Notes: a model not told the origin generated them from the sequence alone. 64,000 bases of DNA from Azospirillum lipoferum (GCF_024170005.1 NZ_JALJXJ010000025.1:1-64000); one strand, 5' to 3'. Positions 46,654-55,970 are shown, counted from the first letter of the stretch. Numbers and translations are program-made.

Positions 46654-46659
46654 CCGGCG

Positions 46660-47442
46660 TCACGGCAGGGCGCGCGCGACACCGATCACGGTCCATGTCG
46701 TTTCGTCCGGCTCGCGGCCGACGTCCGGAAAGGCACGGAGCGCCTCCAGCCGGAAACCGCAGGCGGCAAGCGCCAGACCGAGTTCCCGGTCGAAGAAGAA
46801 GCGCATGGCATGCGTCTCCCGGTCCTCGCCGACGATCCGGTCGCCGGCAAGCCTGAGCACATGGAAGTCGACCCGGCAAATCTGGGCCCGGATGTCGAGG
46901 TCCGACCGCGTGGTCCTGAGAATCCGCCCGTCCGCCTGGGAAATCATCCGCACCCGATCTCCCGGCCGCTGGGCGAGGACGGCGGGGCCGTACCAGATGT
47001 CGAAGAGGAAAAGGCCGGACGGCGGCAGATGGCGCCGGACCGCGGCCAGCGTGGCCAGCAGCGCCTCGTCGTCCTGCTGATAGCCGAGCACGGCGAACAT
47101 CATGATCGCGGCATCGAAGACCCGACCAAGGCGAAGCGTCCGGACATCGGCCTCGATGAACTCGGGCGGGGCGACGGCCGCTGAGGTGATCTCCGCCGCC
47201 TTCACGCGGGCGCGGGCGAGCATGGCCGGGGAACGGTCCACCCCCGTCACGCGCAGCCCACGCGCCGCCAGCGGCAGGGCATGCCCACCGGTCCCGCAGC
47301 CGAGGTCCAGCACGCTCGCGACGGGGCCGTCCGCATGCAGGGCGAACAGGCGCGCGATCAGGTCGGTTTCGCCCGCATAATCCTTCTCGCCATACAGCGC
47401 GTCATAGACCGCCGCGTAGGCGGGTCCGAAAATGCCGCTCAT
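46660..47442 (-). CDS. Class I SAM-dependent methyltransferase
   Basis: 260 residues. SAM-binding motif VLDLGCGTGGHALPLAARG (about 44-62), acidic VTGVDRSPAML, and ADVRTLRL are typical. The ATG overlaps the aminotransferase stop by 4 bases, placing it at the end of the six-gene operon. The substrate, possibly an amino sugar, is inferred. Confidence 0.85.
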   Translation of the reverse strand: MSGIFGPAYAAVYDALYGEKDYAGETDLIARLFALHADGPVASVLDLGCGTGGHALPLAARGLRVTGVDRSPAMLARARVKAAEITSAAVAPPEFIEADVRTLRLGRVFDAAIMMFAVLGYQQDDEALLATLAAVRRHLPPSGLFLFDIWYGPAVLAQRPGDRVRMISQADGRILRTTRSDLDIRAQICRVDFHVLRLAGDRIVGEDRETHAMRFFFDRELGLALAACGFRLEALRAFPDVGREPDETTWTVIGVARALP

Positions 47443-48542
47443 GCCAGCACCTCCCGCACCGCGTCGGCCGCCAGTTCCAGATCGGTGTCGGACAGGGTGA
47501 GGCCGGACGGCAGATACAGCGCCCGCCGCGCCAGCCTTTCCGCCACCGGATAGCGCTCCCCGCGGAACAGGCCGCGCTCCAGCAGGGCCGGCTGTTCATG
47601 CATGCCGAGGAAGAAGGGGCGGCTGTCCACCCCGAGCGCGCGCAGGCGGAGCGCGCATTCGGCCGCGTCGAACGGCACCGCGTCATCCAGCACGATCCCG
47701 TACATCCAGTACACGCTGCGCGCCCAGGGGCGCTCGACCGGCAAGGCGAGCGGCAGTCCGGCCAGCCGCGCGCCATACTGCGCGGCGATGTGGCGTTTGC
47801 GGGCGATATGGTCGCCGATGCGCTCGACCTGGGCCAGACCGATGGCGGCCTGGAGATTGGTCAGCCGGGCATTGGTGCCCAGTTCGCTGTGCAGGAAGCG
47901 CCGGTCGCGGCGGAAACACAGGTTGCGCAGCGAGCGCAGCCGGTCGGCGAGGGCGGGATCGTTGGTGACGACCATGCCGCCTTCGCCGGTGGTGACGATC
48001 TTGTTGGCGTAGAAGCTGAAGCAGCCGAGCGTTCCCAGCCCGCCGCAACGGCGTCCACGGTATTCGGCACCGTGCGCCTCGGCGGCGTCCTCGACGATGT
48101 GCAGCCCGTGCCGCTCCGCCAGTTCCCACAGCGGGGTCATGTCGCAGGGATGGCCGAAGAGATGGACCGGCATGATGGCACGGGTGCGCGGCGTGATCTT
48201 CGCCGCGACCTGATCGGGGTCGAGGCACCAGCTTTCCGGGTCGCTGTCGACCAGCACGGGCACGCAGCCGGCCTCGATGATCGCCACCGCGCAGGAGATG
48301 ATCGTGCAGCTCGGCAGGATGACCTCAGACCCCGGCTCCAGATCGAGCGCGCGCATGGCGAGTTGGAGGGCGGCGGTGCCGCTGGACATGGCCACGCCAT
48401 GCGCCGCGCCGCAATACTCGGCCCAGCGGCGCTCGAATTCCGCGATGAACCGGCCTTCCGAGGAGATCCAGCCGGTCTCGACCGCTTCACGGACGTAATC
48501 CAGTTCCCTGCCGTTCAGCAACGGCTCGCTCACGACGATCAC
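47439..48542 (-). CDS. DegT/DnrJ/EryC1 family sugar aminotransferase
   Basis: 367 residues. PLP lysine in SFYANKIVTTGEGGMVVTND, substrate-binding SSGTAALQLAMRAL, and VEDAAEAHGAEYRGRRCG. It resembles perosamine-synthetase-like enzymes that place an amino group on a keto nucleotide sugar. It lies between the cupin and the methyltransferase in the operon. Confidence 0.9.
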   Translation of the reverse strand: MIVVSEPLLNGRELDYVREAVETGWISSEGRFIAEFERRWAEYCGAAHGVAMSSGTAALQLAMRALDLEPGSEVILPSCTIISCAVAIIEAGCVPVLVDSDPESWCLDPDQVAAKITPRTRAIMPVHLFGHPCDMTPLWELAERHGLHIVEDAAEAHGAEYRGRRCGGLGTLGCFSFYANKIVTTGEGGMVVTNDPALADRLRSLRNLCFRRDRRFLHSELGTNARLTNLQAAIGLAQVERIGDHIARKRHIAAQYGARLAGLPLALPVERPWARSVYWMYGIVLDDAVPFDAAECALRLRALGVDSRPFFLGMHEQPALLERGLFRGERYPVAERLARRALYLPSGLTLSDTDLELAADAVREVLA

Positions 48543-48576
48543 GGAGACTTGTCCTTTCCCTGCCGGCTGGCGGCGC

Positions 48577-49008
48577 TCACTGTTCCATCACGATCCGCTC
48601 GGGGCCGGCGCCGTCGAAGCAGCTCTTGTCGGGGGCACCGGCGAAGGGCCCCTGCTTGACCTCGACCATCTCGACCTCCTCGATCACCTGGAAACCGTGT
48701 CCGCCCGACGCGAGAAGGATGACGTCGCCGGCCCGCAGAAGCCGGCTGTGCAGATAGGTCCGGTCGCCGTCGTAGAAGTCGACCCGCAGAAGCCCGCGCC
48801 GGATTAGCAGAACCTCCTGGGTGTAATCGACCTCCCGATGCACCGGGTTGTGCAGGTGCGCTGTGATCGCTTTTCCTGCGGGGTGGCGCATGAAGGCCAG
48901 CTGCTGCGAGAAGCTGGACGGTGTGAAGAAGGTGATGCCCGGCTCGCGGAATTCGGCGCGGACGATGATCGCCAGGGTGCGGCCGTCATGGTCGATGGTT
49001 TCGATCAT
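48577..49008 (-). CDS. Cupin-fold protein of the glycan cluster
   Basis: 143 residues. Cupin signature HLHNPVHREVDYTQEVLLIRRG and GDVILLASGGHGFQVIEE are present; His residues near the start of the first motif could bind metal. Size and context resemble sugar isomerase/epimerase-like cupins of nucleotide-sugar pathways. The exact reaction is unknown. It overlaps the following methyltransferase gene by 4 bases. Confidence 0.75.
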   Translation of the reverse strand: MIETIDHDGRTLAIIVRAEFREPGITFFTPSSFSQQLAFMRHPAGKAITAHLHNPVHREVDYTQEVLLIRRGLLRVDFYDGDRTYLHSRLLRAGDVILLASGGHGFQVIEEVEMVEVKQGPFAGAPDKSCFDGAGPERIVMEQ

Positions 49009-49802
49009 GGCGGCGGCATCCAGGCTGGTGCGGGGCTCGGGGCGGGCTCTGGGGCGGGCCCTGGGGCGGGATGGCGGGACAGCAGCATGCCGATGAACGA
49101 CAGCTCGCTGCCGTCGTCCAGCCCGTGCCGCCCGTCGAAATCATCGCTCCAGCGCATGACGGTGGCGTGCGTGGCGCCGATGATGCGACGCCAACGCTCC
49201 TCGGAGAAGCACCAGTGCGGCACCGACACCCCGGGCTGGAGAAGCGCCAGATCCTGCACCGTGCAGAGGTCGGCGGCCACCGGCTCCGCCGCCTGCCGGA
49301 CGGGAAAGCGGTTCATCACCATGTGGCGGTGCGGCCGGTGCGCCAGCCGGGCGAAAACCGCTTGCGGATCGGGCAGATATTGCAGCACGCCCGAAACCAG
49401 GATCAGGTCGTGGACCCGACCCTCCAGCGCGTCGAGCGAGTCATGGAAGCGCAGGCCGCCGCCGGCGAAGCGCTCATTGCCGGCCTGCGCCAGGGCCGGG
49501 GTTTCCACCACGTCCCACTCCAGCCGGACGGCCTCGCCCAGGATGGCGGACAGCACGGCATGCCCGTTTCCCAGCCCGCCACCGAAATCGCAGACGCTCA
49601 GCCGGCCGTCGAAGCCTCCCCCGCGCGTCGCTGCGGCCAGGAGTGCGGCGGCAAGCTGCTGGTACAGGGGGGCGAGCACCCCGTCCCAGCGGAACGCCGA
49701 CCGCGCCTCCACCAGCCTCGCCACCACCCGCGGGTCGTCGTAGGTCCGGGTGCCCGGCCGGGCAGCGGCATGGTCGCCGTAGATGCCGCTGAACAGGCCC
49801 AT
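49005..49802 (-). CDS. Methyltransferase, LIC12133-type (putative)
   Basis: 265 residues from the ATG at 49802, which shares a base with the stop of the glycosyltransferase. FGGGLGNGHAVL is the glycine-rich loop (FGGGxG instead of GxGxG), with LILVSGVLQYLPDP. Members are found in surface-polysaccharide clusters and are annotated as putative methyltransferases. The C-terminal 25 residues are a Pro-Ala repeat (PAPGPAPEPAPSPAPA) without known role. Confidence 0.75.
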   Translation of the reverse strand: MGLFSGIYGDHAAARPGTRTYDDPRVVARLVEARSAFRWDGVLAPLYQQLAAALLAAATRGGGFDGRLSVCDFGGGLGNGHAVLSAILGEAVRLEWDVVETPALAQAGNERFAGGGLRFHDSLDALEGRVHDLILVSGVLQYLPDPQAVFARLAHRPHRHMVMNRFPVRQAAEPVAADLCTVQDLALLQPGVSVPHWCFSEERWRRIIGATHATVMRWSDDFDGRHGLDDGSELSFIGMLLSRHPAPGPAPEPAPSPAPAWMPPP

Positions 49803-51100
49803 CACCCCACTCCCCCGGCTTCTTGCGGCCATGCGATCGGATAGGCGGGAGTGCGGCGGGTGCGGACACGATCCACCGCTTCATCCAGGATGCTCCGCAG
49901 AAGCGCCAGGAAATCCTCATGCCGGTAGCCGGCAAGGCGGCGGGCGCCGTTGGCGGCCAGGGTCGCCGCCAGGGCGTCGTCATGCCACAGCCTGCGCATG
50001 GCGCCGGCCAGCGAGGCCGCATCGCGCGGATCGATGTAGAGGGCGCCGTCGCCGAGCTGGTCGCGGATGCTGGGCAGATCGCTGACGATGACCGGCCGGC
50101 CGAAGCTCCAGGCTTCCAGCGGCGGCATGTTGGTGGGACCGAAGAAGGTCGGCATGACCAGCCCGGCCGACAGGCTGTAGAGCGCCGGCATGTCGCGGTC
50201 GGGTACGAAGCCGAGATAGTGGATACGGTCGCGTACCCCCAGCCTGTCCGCCAGGGCCATCACATCGATGAAATTCCGCGCCCGCCATTTCTCCGTGTAG
50301 CTTCCGGCGAACACCACCCTGACGGCGGCGTCGCCATCATCGGCAAGACGGGCGAGGGCCTCGACGATCAGGCGGTGATTCTTGTGCATCCAGAACTGCG
50401 CCGGATAGAAGTAATAACGCTCCGGCAGGCCGTACCGAGTCCGGGCCCTGGCGAGGTCCCTCTCCGTCGGTGGGCGGGACCGGCGGACCGGCGGAAAGAA
50501 GGGCAGCACCCGGATGCGGTCGCCGTCGATCAGGTCGCCGTAGAAGCGAAGCACGTCCTGCCGTCCCGCCTCGGAATCGACCAGAACCAGGGTGGCGTAG
50601 CGGCAGATCGTCCGGTAGGCCTGTTCCCGCAGGGCAGTGATTCCGTCGGCGCTGACTTCGGGGAACTCCGGCTGGAGGCGGTGTTGCAGGTCATGGATCG
50701 GCACGATGAAGGGGATCAGCGCCTCCGGCCCGATCAGCGACGGGTGGAGGGTGAGCAGAAGGTCGACGTCTTCCTCGCGCAGGGCCCGTCCCATGGCGGT
50801 GTTCAGCACGATCTCTTCCGTCGGGGGTGGCGGGCGCCCACCCTCGCCATCGGTGGACAGATAGGATTCGGGCGGCCCCTGCTGGATGTCCAGATCGCCC
50901 AGCGGCAGGATCGGCATCCGGCCGTAATGGAGATGGCGGGACTGCAGGATCCCGCGCAGGCTTTCCCCCGCGGGATTGACGCAGACCAGATCATAGAGGA
51001 CCTGCGGGGTCAGGTCCGACAGGGCGTCCAGCAGGGACGCCTCGTACTGGAAGCCACCTCCCGCCGATGCGGGAAACCCTCTGTAGACGCCGACGCGCAT
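49802..51100 (-). CDS. Glycosyltransferase family 1 (GT4-type)
   Basis: 432 residues from the ATG at 51100 (GAGGAG upstream). GT-B fold: N-terminal RVGVYRGFPASAGGGFQYEASLL and the C-terminal donor domain with YYFYPAQFWMHKNHRLIVEAL, VMPTFFGPTNMPPLEAWSFGRPVIVSDLPS and the E-x7-E type motif (PPLEAWSFG). Typical of retaining transferases using nucleotide sugars. Next gene after the large CgeB-like protein. Confidence 0.88.
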   Translation of the reverse strand: MRVGVYRGFPASAGGGFQYEASLLDALSDLTPQVLYDLVCVNPAGESLRGILQSRHLHYGRMPILPLGDLDIQQGPPESYLSTDGEGGRPPPPTEEIVLNTAMGRALREEDVDLLLTLHPSLIGPEALIPFIVPIHDLQHRLQPEFPEVSADGITALREQAYRTICRYATLVLVDSEAGRQDVLRFYGDLIDGDRIRVLPFFPPVRRSRPPTERDLARARTRYGLPERYYFYPAQFWMHKNHRLIVEALARLADDGDAAVRVVFAGSYTEKWRARNFIDVMALADRLGVRDRIHYLGFVPDRDMPALYSLSAGLVMPTFFGPTNMPPLEAWSFGRPVIVSDLPSIRDQLGDGALYIDPRDAASLAGAMRRLWHDDALAATLAANGARRLAGYRHEDFLALLRSILDEAVDRVRTRRTPAYPIAWPQEAGGVG

Positions 51101-51114
51101 GGTCCCACTCCTCT

Positions 51115-53304
51115 TCAGCCCCGGCGGGATGGCTCTTCGGACGGATGCACGGATGCGTCCTGCAACTGCTGCTCCACCTCCGACCGGGCCTTCCGCTGGG
51201 CCTCCGACCGGATATGCTGCACGATGAACGGGTAGGCGTTGTAGGGATCGGCGATACCGACCCGCAGCAGGCGCTTGGCGATCTCCGAGACATATTGGCT
51301 GGAGATGATGACCGTCGCATCGCGGAGCACGTCGGCGACGGCCTCCGGTGTCGTCACGGTCAGGTCCCACGCCTTGCCCTTGCGCATCCCGTCCAGAAAG
51401 CCGGCCAGCGTCAGGTTTTCCCATTTGCCGAGCGCCATCTGCAGGATGCGCCCGCCGCGCGACGCGCCGTAGAGGTAGATGGGCCGGTCGCCGGGAAGGG
51501 CCGCGAAGTCCGCATCCCGGCACAGGCGCGGCAGGCGCGCGGCGAATTTCGGATCGAAGTCGAAGTAGCAGGTCACCTGCTCCGGAGGCGGCGACGGTGC
51601 GGCCGTGGCAGTGGACGGAGCGGGCGTGAGGGCTGTCAGGCGGCAAAGCCGCTCCTGCTCTGCCGCCAGCCCGGCATCCGCCCGCTCGGCGGCGCGCAGG
51701 GTGAGCAGGCCGCTGCATCCCAGGGGAGCCTGCGCGGCGACCCGATGGGCCAGGAAGGCCGCCGCCGCGCCGCCAAGCTCCGGATCGCGGCGCAGGATGG
51801 CCTTAAGACGCTCCCGCCGCACCAGCAGGCTCGCCGGATGCAGGGTAGCCGCGGTGGATGCGGGGCTGGTGGCGTCGATGGCGTCGAAGCCGATGGCGGT
51901 CGGCCGCAGTTCCGCTTGGTAAAGCTCCACCATCTCCTCCGGCAGCATCGGCTGGAGCGCCCCGCCATGGACGGCGTCGACGCCGAGGTCCTGCGCCGCG
52001 GCCAGCAGCGCCGCGACATGGTTGGGAAAGGGTCGCGCCCCGGGCGGCAGGATGCCGACCCACCCGGCCTCCGCGGCCCGCAGACCGGCCCACAGGCGGG
52101 ATCCCGACGGCAGAGCGGTCGCCATCGCCAGGACGCGCAGGGAGGCAAGCCGGCGGACGAGCCTGTCCGGCACGGTCTCCCGCATGCCGTCCGGCAGGAC
52201 GAGCACCACGCCGACAGGGCCGGCCGTCTGCCCGGCCACCGCTTCCAGCCGTTGGAGAGCGTCGTCCCACCCGTCCTCCTCCACCGGCAGCACCAGATCG
52301 ACGGGAACCGGCGGCGCTCCGCTGCGGGCCGGCGTCAGGCCGAGCCTCGGCCGGGCGTCGGCCACGAGCTCGGGGAGGGGATCGAACAGCACCTCGAGGC
52401 TGAATTTCTCCAGGAAGATCGCCTGCGCGTCCCGCGCCATCGCCCGGCCGCGCGCCGGGTTGGCCCGCGCCCAGGCGACATGGGCGAGGATCTGCTCGGC
52501 CGTCTCCAGTTCGCCGGCGGCGGTGTCGACATAAAGGACGCTGTCGCCGAACGCCTCCATGATGAAGGGATGATGGCCGGCGATGGTCAGCGCCCCGGCG
52601 GCCGACAGTTCGAAGATGCGCATGTTCGGGATGCCGGTTTCGACATGCGGCTGAAGATGCAGGCACAGCCCCATCCCGCAGGCGTTGGCACGCTCGATCA
52701 CCGAATGCCCGTCGAACGGCAACTCGCCGGCGAAGGCATCGGCCATATACTCCCACCGGTCGCGGCGGCCATGCAGCGCCAGCACGCCCTCCTTTGCCAG
52801 CAGGCTCAGCATCAGCGGAAAGCGCCTGCCGTCCCAGTTGGAGCCGATGTAGAACAGCCGGCTGTCCGGACCCAGTCTCGGTTCCAGCGCCAGTGCGGGA
52901 GAGCTGGGATACATCGGGGCGGTCAGCAGCGGGCGCGCGGTCGGCCAGAACAGGTCCGCCATCCGCCGCCGCATCCCCTCATTGGCGGTGAGCCAGCCGT
53001 CATACGACCGTTCGTTCTGGGCGAAGAAGCGGTGCGAGGCGTGAAGCTGCGGCGGGTTCCAGTCGCACGCCATGGTCAGGTGCCCGGTCAGCTTCGGCGC
53101 GACCTGGGGATGCAGCGACATGACCAGATCGGGATCGAAACTCTCGATCTCCGCCGCGCGACGGACCATGGCGGCTTCCCAGCCCTTGGCGCCCAGGGCA
53201 GACAGCATTCGCAAGGACAGTTCGCGCTCGGCCCACTCGGCATCTATGGCGAAAGGTTCGAACAGCGCGACGCGCAGCACGCCGTTGGAACGCCTGCCAG
53301 TCAC
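51115..53304 (-). CDS. Large CgeB-like glycosyltransferase with GT2-like middle and Rossmann tail
   Basis: 729 residues from the GTG at 53304 (GAGGG 7 bases before); a longer frame to 53379 lacks a site. Residues about 10-300 resemble CgeB/spore-maturation glycosyltransferases (FYIGSNWDGRRFPLML, ETGIPNMRIFELSAAGALTI, FGDSVLYVD). Residues about 320-560 resemble a degenerate GT2 domain (VDLVLPVEEDGWDDALQRLEAV, LPPGARPFPNHVAALLAAA). Residues about 600-720 form a nucleotide-binding-like unit (IYLYGASRGGRILQMAL). It is first in the operon and probably builds a glycan on a surface carrier. Confidence 0.75.
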   Translation of the reverse strand: MTGRRSNGVLRVALFEPFAIDAEWAERELSLRMLSALGAKGWEAAMVRRAAEIESFDPDLVMSLHPQVAPKLTGHLTMACDWNPPQLHASHRFFAQNERSYDGWLTANEGMRRRMADLFWPTARPLLTAPMYPSSPALALEPRLGPDSRLFYIGSNWDGRRFPLMLSLLAKEGVLALHGRRDRWEYMADAFAGELPFDGHSVIERANACGMGLCLHLQPHVETGIPNMRIFELSAAGALTIAGHHPFIMEAFGDSVLYVDTAAGELETAEQILAHVAWARANPARGRAMARDAQAIFLEKFSLEVLFDPLPELVADARPRLGLTPARSGAPPVPVDLVLPVEEDGWDDALQRLEAVAGQTAGPVGVVLVLPDGMRETVPDRLVRRLASLRVLAMATALPSGSRLWAGLRAAEAGWVGILPPGARPFPNHVAALLAAAQDLGVDAVHGGALQPMLPEEMVELYQAELRPTAIGFDAIDATSPASTAATLHPASLLVRRERLKAILRRDPELGGAAAAFLAHRVAAQAPLGCSGLLTLRAAERADAGLAAEQERLCRLTALTPAPSTATAAPSPPPEQVTCYFDFDPKFAARLPRLCRDADFAALPGDRPIYLYGASRGGRILQMALGKWENLTLAGFLDGMRKGKAWDLTVTTPEAVADVLRDATVIISSQYVSEIAKRLLRVGIADPYNAYPFIVQHIRSEAQRKARSEVEQQLQDASVHPSEEPSRRG

Positions 53305-53851
53305 CGCGCGACCCTCGCGCTGTCCGCAGCAGGAATCGCGGCGGGATGCATCGATTGCATGAACCGGGCGTGCTCTCACCTGTTGGGCCGGATCGGCGGC
53401 CGGGGAAACTGTGGGTGTACGACCATGCTCGGTGCCGGCCTGTTAATAAAAGATAAATACATGGGTCATTCCTCCGCCGCTCGTGCCGCCGTGGCAAATG
53501 AAGCCGTCGCAAACCTGGGGGCGAATGGCGGAGGGCGCTCGGATGTCAGCGAGCCAAGGGCGCGATGAAGTGGCGGGTCATGATGGAGGTGAGGGGCGAG
53601 GACGGCGCAGTGAGGCAGCACGTGATCTCTGAGGGTGAGCGTGGGGGCGGTCAACCTGTTGCGCTCCTCCACGGGCAAACCAATAGGCATGGAGAAGATG
53701 GCTCATCGTGTATCGATCGCCGCCGGTTGCACAAAACAGTTAAGAAGCGGTGCGTATGCGACGTGGCCTGATCAACTCCAGCGCGTGGCACGGCGCCCGC
53801 TCGATCAGTGACACGGCCCGCCATCGACTGGCGCACGCTATGACCGGAAAC
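53305..53851. other. Island right-end stretch with IS debris
   Basis: 547 bases. It includes an AT-rich part (TTAATAAAAGATAAATAC at about 53442) upstream of the glycan operon, which may hold its promoter, and the transposase remnant listed separately. The part 53770-53850 has no recognised gene. Confidence 0.5.
53565..53771 (+). pseudogene. ISKra4-like transposase N-terminal remnant
   Basis: The frame begins MKWRVMMEVRGEDGAV, which resembles the N-terminus (M-(K/R)WRV...E-x-x-GxDG) of ISKra4 transposases common in Azospirillum. It degenerates after about 25 residues. It marks the right side of the island. Confidence 0.4.
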
Positions 53852-54148
53852 GCGCGTGCGGTATTGGTCGAACCGCGCCCGCAGATTGCCCATCTCCGCC
53901 TGGAACCGCGCCGCCGTGCCGCGCAAGGCGGCGTCCGGATGGGCCAGCAGCCGGGGATAGAGCGCGCTGTCCTCCAGCGACAGGTGGACGGCGAAGATGC
54001 CGAACAGCTCCCGTACCGTGGCGATCAGCGCCGCCGGGTCGGTTTCCACCGAGCGTGAGGCAAGCAGCGCCTCGATGCGGCCGACCAGTTGGCCGACATT
54101 GGCATGGTGGTCGCGGTAGAGCGCGGTGTTGAGGGCAATTTTGGTCAT
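53852..54148 (-). pseudogene. N-terminal half of a split hemerythrin gene
   Basis: 99 codons from the ATG at 54148: YRDHHANVGQLVGRIEALL, then HLSLEDSALYPRLL, which give iron ligands His15, His55 and Glu59, and RFQAEMGNLRARFDQY. After YRTR the frame runs into unrelated codons. The C-terminal ligands lie 14 kb away at 39709-39864. Hemerythrins bind O2 or NO and often accompany DUF2249, nnrS and denitrification genes, as here. Confidence 0.7.
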
Positions 54149-54259
54149 GATGCTGTCTCCAACCGGTGCCGCCCTTGATTGGGCGGCGTTGAAGCCAGCA
54201 TGCCGGCGGGCGGGTCCGGCATCGTTGCGCCACCGTAAACAACTTTCCGCCAGCGTCCG

Positions 54260-54685
54260 TCAGTAATTCTCCCACAGCCCGGGCGTCACGAGTTCCAGCA
54301 GATTCCCGTCGGGATCGCGGAAATAGATGCTGCGCGCGCCCTTGCGCCAGGACACGTCGCCTTCGACCGCGACGTCATGGTCCGCGAGCCTTGCCAGCCA
54401 GCCATCCACCTGATCGGCCGAGATGGCGAACGCATAATGAAGCTGTCCGTTCCCGCCATGCGGAGGGATCGTCCCGCCGGGCGTGTCGAGCGGCTGGTCG
54501 GTCAGCCCCTTCTGGAACAGCAGCAGCACGCTCCGTGGTCCGACGGGATAGGCGGCGAGCCGGTCGCTCAGGGACATCGCCCGCAGGCCAACGATGCCCT
54601 CATAGAAGGCACGAGCCTTTGCAAGGTCGTCCACATAGAGGCCGGTCTCGAGCACGCCGTTCAGAGTTGGTGCAGTATCCACCAT
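54260..54685 (-). CDS. VOC (glyoxalase/bleomycin resistance) family protein
   Basis: 141 residues, beta-alpha-beta-beta-beta modules: ETGLYVDDLAKARAFYEGIVGL, LHYAFAISADQVDGWLARL, and RSIYFRDPDGNLLELVTPG. The C-terminal Glu of the metal site is in LLELV. The substrate is unknown; it may be a detoxification dioxygenase or lyase. The stop is 111 bases from the hemerythrin start. Confidence 0.85.
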   Translation of the reverse strand: MVDTAPTLNGVLETGLYVDDLAKARAFYEGIVGLRAMSLSDRLAAYPVGPRSVLLLFQKGLTDQPLDTPGGTIPPHGGNGQLHYAFAISADQVDGWLARLADHDVAVEGDVSWRKGARSIYFRDPDGNLLELVTPGLWENY

Positions 54686-55067
54686 CGGAATTCCTTACAA
54701 ATCTAAGGACTTAAAAATATCAGGTGGCGGATTTTATTATAAGACCGCCGGCCGGCTCAAGGAGCGATCCGACTTGAACCGGCCTGTGGCGCCCCTCACA
54801 GCAGCGGGACTGAAATTCGCCCAGGATCGCTCCAACGCCGCCAACCGCCCTCGGGCAAATGGACGGCACCGAGATGTGAGCCTCTTCGGACGGAGCGATC
54901 CCATGACCATCCTCTGCATCACCGCCGCCACGTCACTCCTCAGCCTGGGTCTGCTGGCCGGATTCGATCTCTGTGCCGCCCTGCCGTCGGATATCGCCGG
55001 GGCAAGGAGCGCCCAATCCAGCCGCCAACGGTCCGGCGAGGACATGATGGGATAGGGCCGGCCCCCG
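54686..55067. other. Gap before the SDR gene, possible small peptide
   Basis: 382 bases. CCTTA-N6-TAAGG (54693-54708) lies just upstream of the VOC gene start and could be an operator. A 50-codon frame on the plus strand is given separately; otherwise nothing. Confidence 0.4.
54903..55055 (+). CDS. Possible small exported peptide
   Basis: 50 codons from an ATG preceded by CGGAGCG: MTILCITAATSLLSLGLLAG is a signal-like helix, followed by FDLCAALPSDIAGARSAQSS. Third-position bias is moderate. No homologue recognised; it might be spurious. Confidence 0.3.
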   Translation: MTILCITAATSLLSLGLLAGFDLCAALPSDIAGARSAQSSRQRSGEDMMG

Positions 55068-55970
55068 TTACGGCTGGCCGCTGCCGCCCGCGGCGCCATA
55101 GACATGGCCGGTGGTGAAGCTGGCATCCTCCGCGGCGAGCTGGACATAGATGCTGGCGAGTTCGGCCGGCTGGCCGGGACGGCCGAACGGGGTCTGGCTG
55201 CCGAACTGCTTCAGCTTCTCCTGGCTGGCGCCGCCGCTGACCTGAAGCGGGGTCCAGATCGGTCCGGGGGCCACGCCGTTGACGCGGATGCCCTTTTCCG
55301 CCAGCTGCTTGGCCAGCGACTTGACGTAGTTCATCGTCGCCGCCTTGGTCTGGGCATAGGCGTACAAATCCGGCGTCGGGTCGTAGGCCTGTTCCGACGT
55401 GGTGCCGATGATGACCGATCCCGGCGTCAGGTGGGGCAGGGCGGCCTTGATGATCCAGAAGGGGGCATAGATGTTGGTCTTCATCGTCGCGTCGAACTCC
55501 TCGCTGCTGACGTCGAGGATCGACGGAAAGGCCTGCTGGCGCGCCGCGTTGCAGACCAGGATGTCCAGCCCGCCCAGCCCGGCGACCGCATCGTCCACCA
55601 GCTTCCGGCAGAAGGCCTCGTCGCGCAGGTCGCCGGGGATCGCCACCGCCTTGCGGCCGGCCTCCTCGATCAGGGCGACGACGTCCTGGGCGTCCGGCTC
55701 CTCGGTCGGGAAATAGTTGATGGCGACGTCGGCGCCCTCGCGGGCATAGGCGATGGCGGCGGCCCGGCCCATGCCGGAATCGCCGCCGGTGATCAGCGCC
55801 CTGCGCCCCGCCAGCCGGCCGGAGCCCTTGTAGCTGGTCTCGCCATGGTCGGGCGGCGGGTCCATGTCGCGTGCCAGCCCCGGCCAGGGCTGCGACTGGC
55901 CGTTGAAGGGCGGGCGCGGATATTTGCCGCGCGGGTCCTGCGGCGTGACGGTGTCGTCCTTGCGGTCCAT
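55068..55970 (-). CDS. Short-chain dehydrogenase/reductase
   Basis: 300 residues, YghA-like with an N-terminal 40-residue extension (PRPPFNGQSQPWPGLARDMDPPPDHGETSY). Cofactor motif TGGDSGMGRAAAIAYAREGA, NAARQQ, and catalytic Ser and YAYAQTK are intact. The reaction uses NAD(P)H on an unknown ketone or alcohol. Often stress-linked (general stress protein 39 relatives). Confidence 0.9.
   Translation of the reverse strand: MDRKDDTVTPQDPRGKYPRPPFNGQSQPWPGLARDMDPPPDHGETSYKGSGRLAGRRALITGGDSGMGRAAAIAYAREGADVAINYFPTEEPDAQDVVALIEEAGRKAVAIPGDLRDEAFCRKLVDDAVAGLGGLDILVCNAARQQAFPSILDVSSEEFDATMKTNIYAPFWIIKAALPHLTPGSVIIGTTSEQAYDPTPDLYAYAQTKAATMNYVKSLAKQLAEKGIRVNGVAPGPIWTPLQVSGGASQEKLKQFGSQTPFGRPGQPAELASIYVQLAAEDASFTTGHVYGAAGGSGQP

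Larger units (their letters stand above)
39865..53851. mobile_element. 14-kb genomic island inserted in the hemerythrin gene
   Basis: The hemerythrin N-half (53852-54148) and C-half (39709-39864) are on the same strand and in the order expected if a single insertion of about 14 kb had split one gene. The inserted stretch starts with an IS5-type transposase remnant, ends with an ISKra4-like transposase N-terminus, and holds a recombinase remnant and a glycan-modification cluster. No target-site duplication was resolved, so the exact ends are plus or minus 20 bases. Confidence 0.6.

Noticed and set aside
39860..53860. Target-site duplication for the island
   Set aside because: No matching short repeat was seen at the two hemerythrin break points, so no claim is made on the mechanism.
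54737..55147. 136-codon minus-strand frame
   Set aside because: Ser/Arg-rich, overlaps the SDR end and carries no motif.
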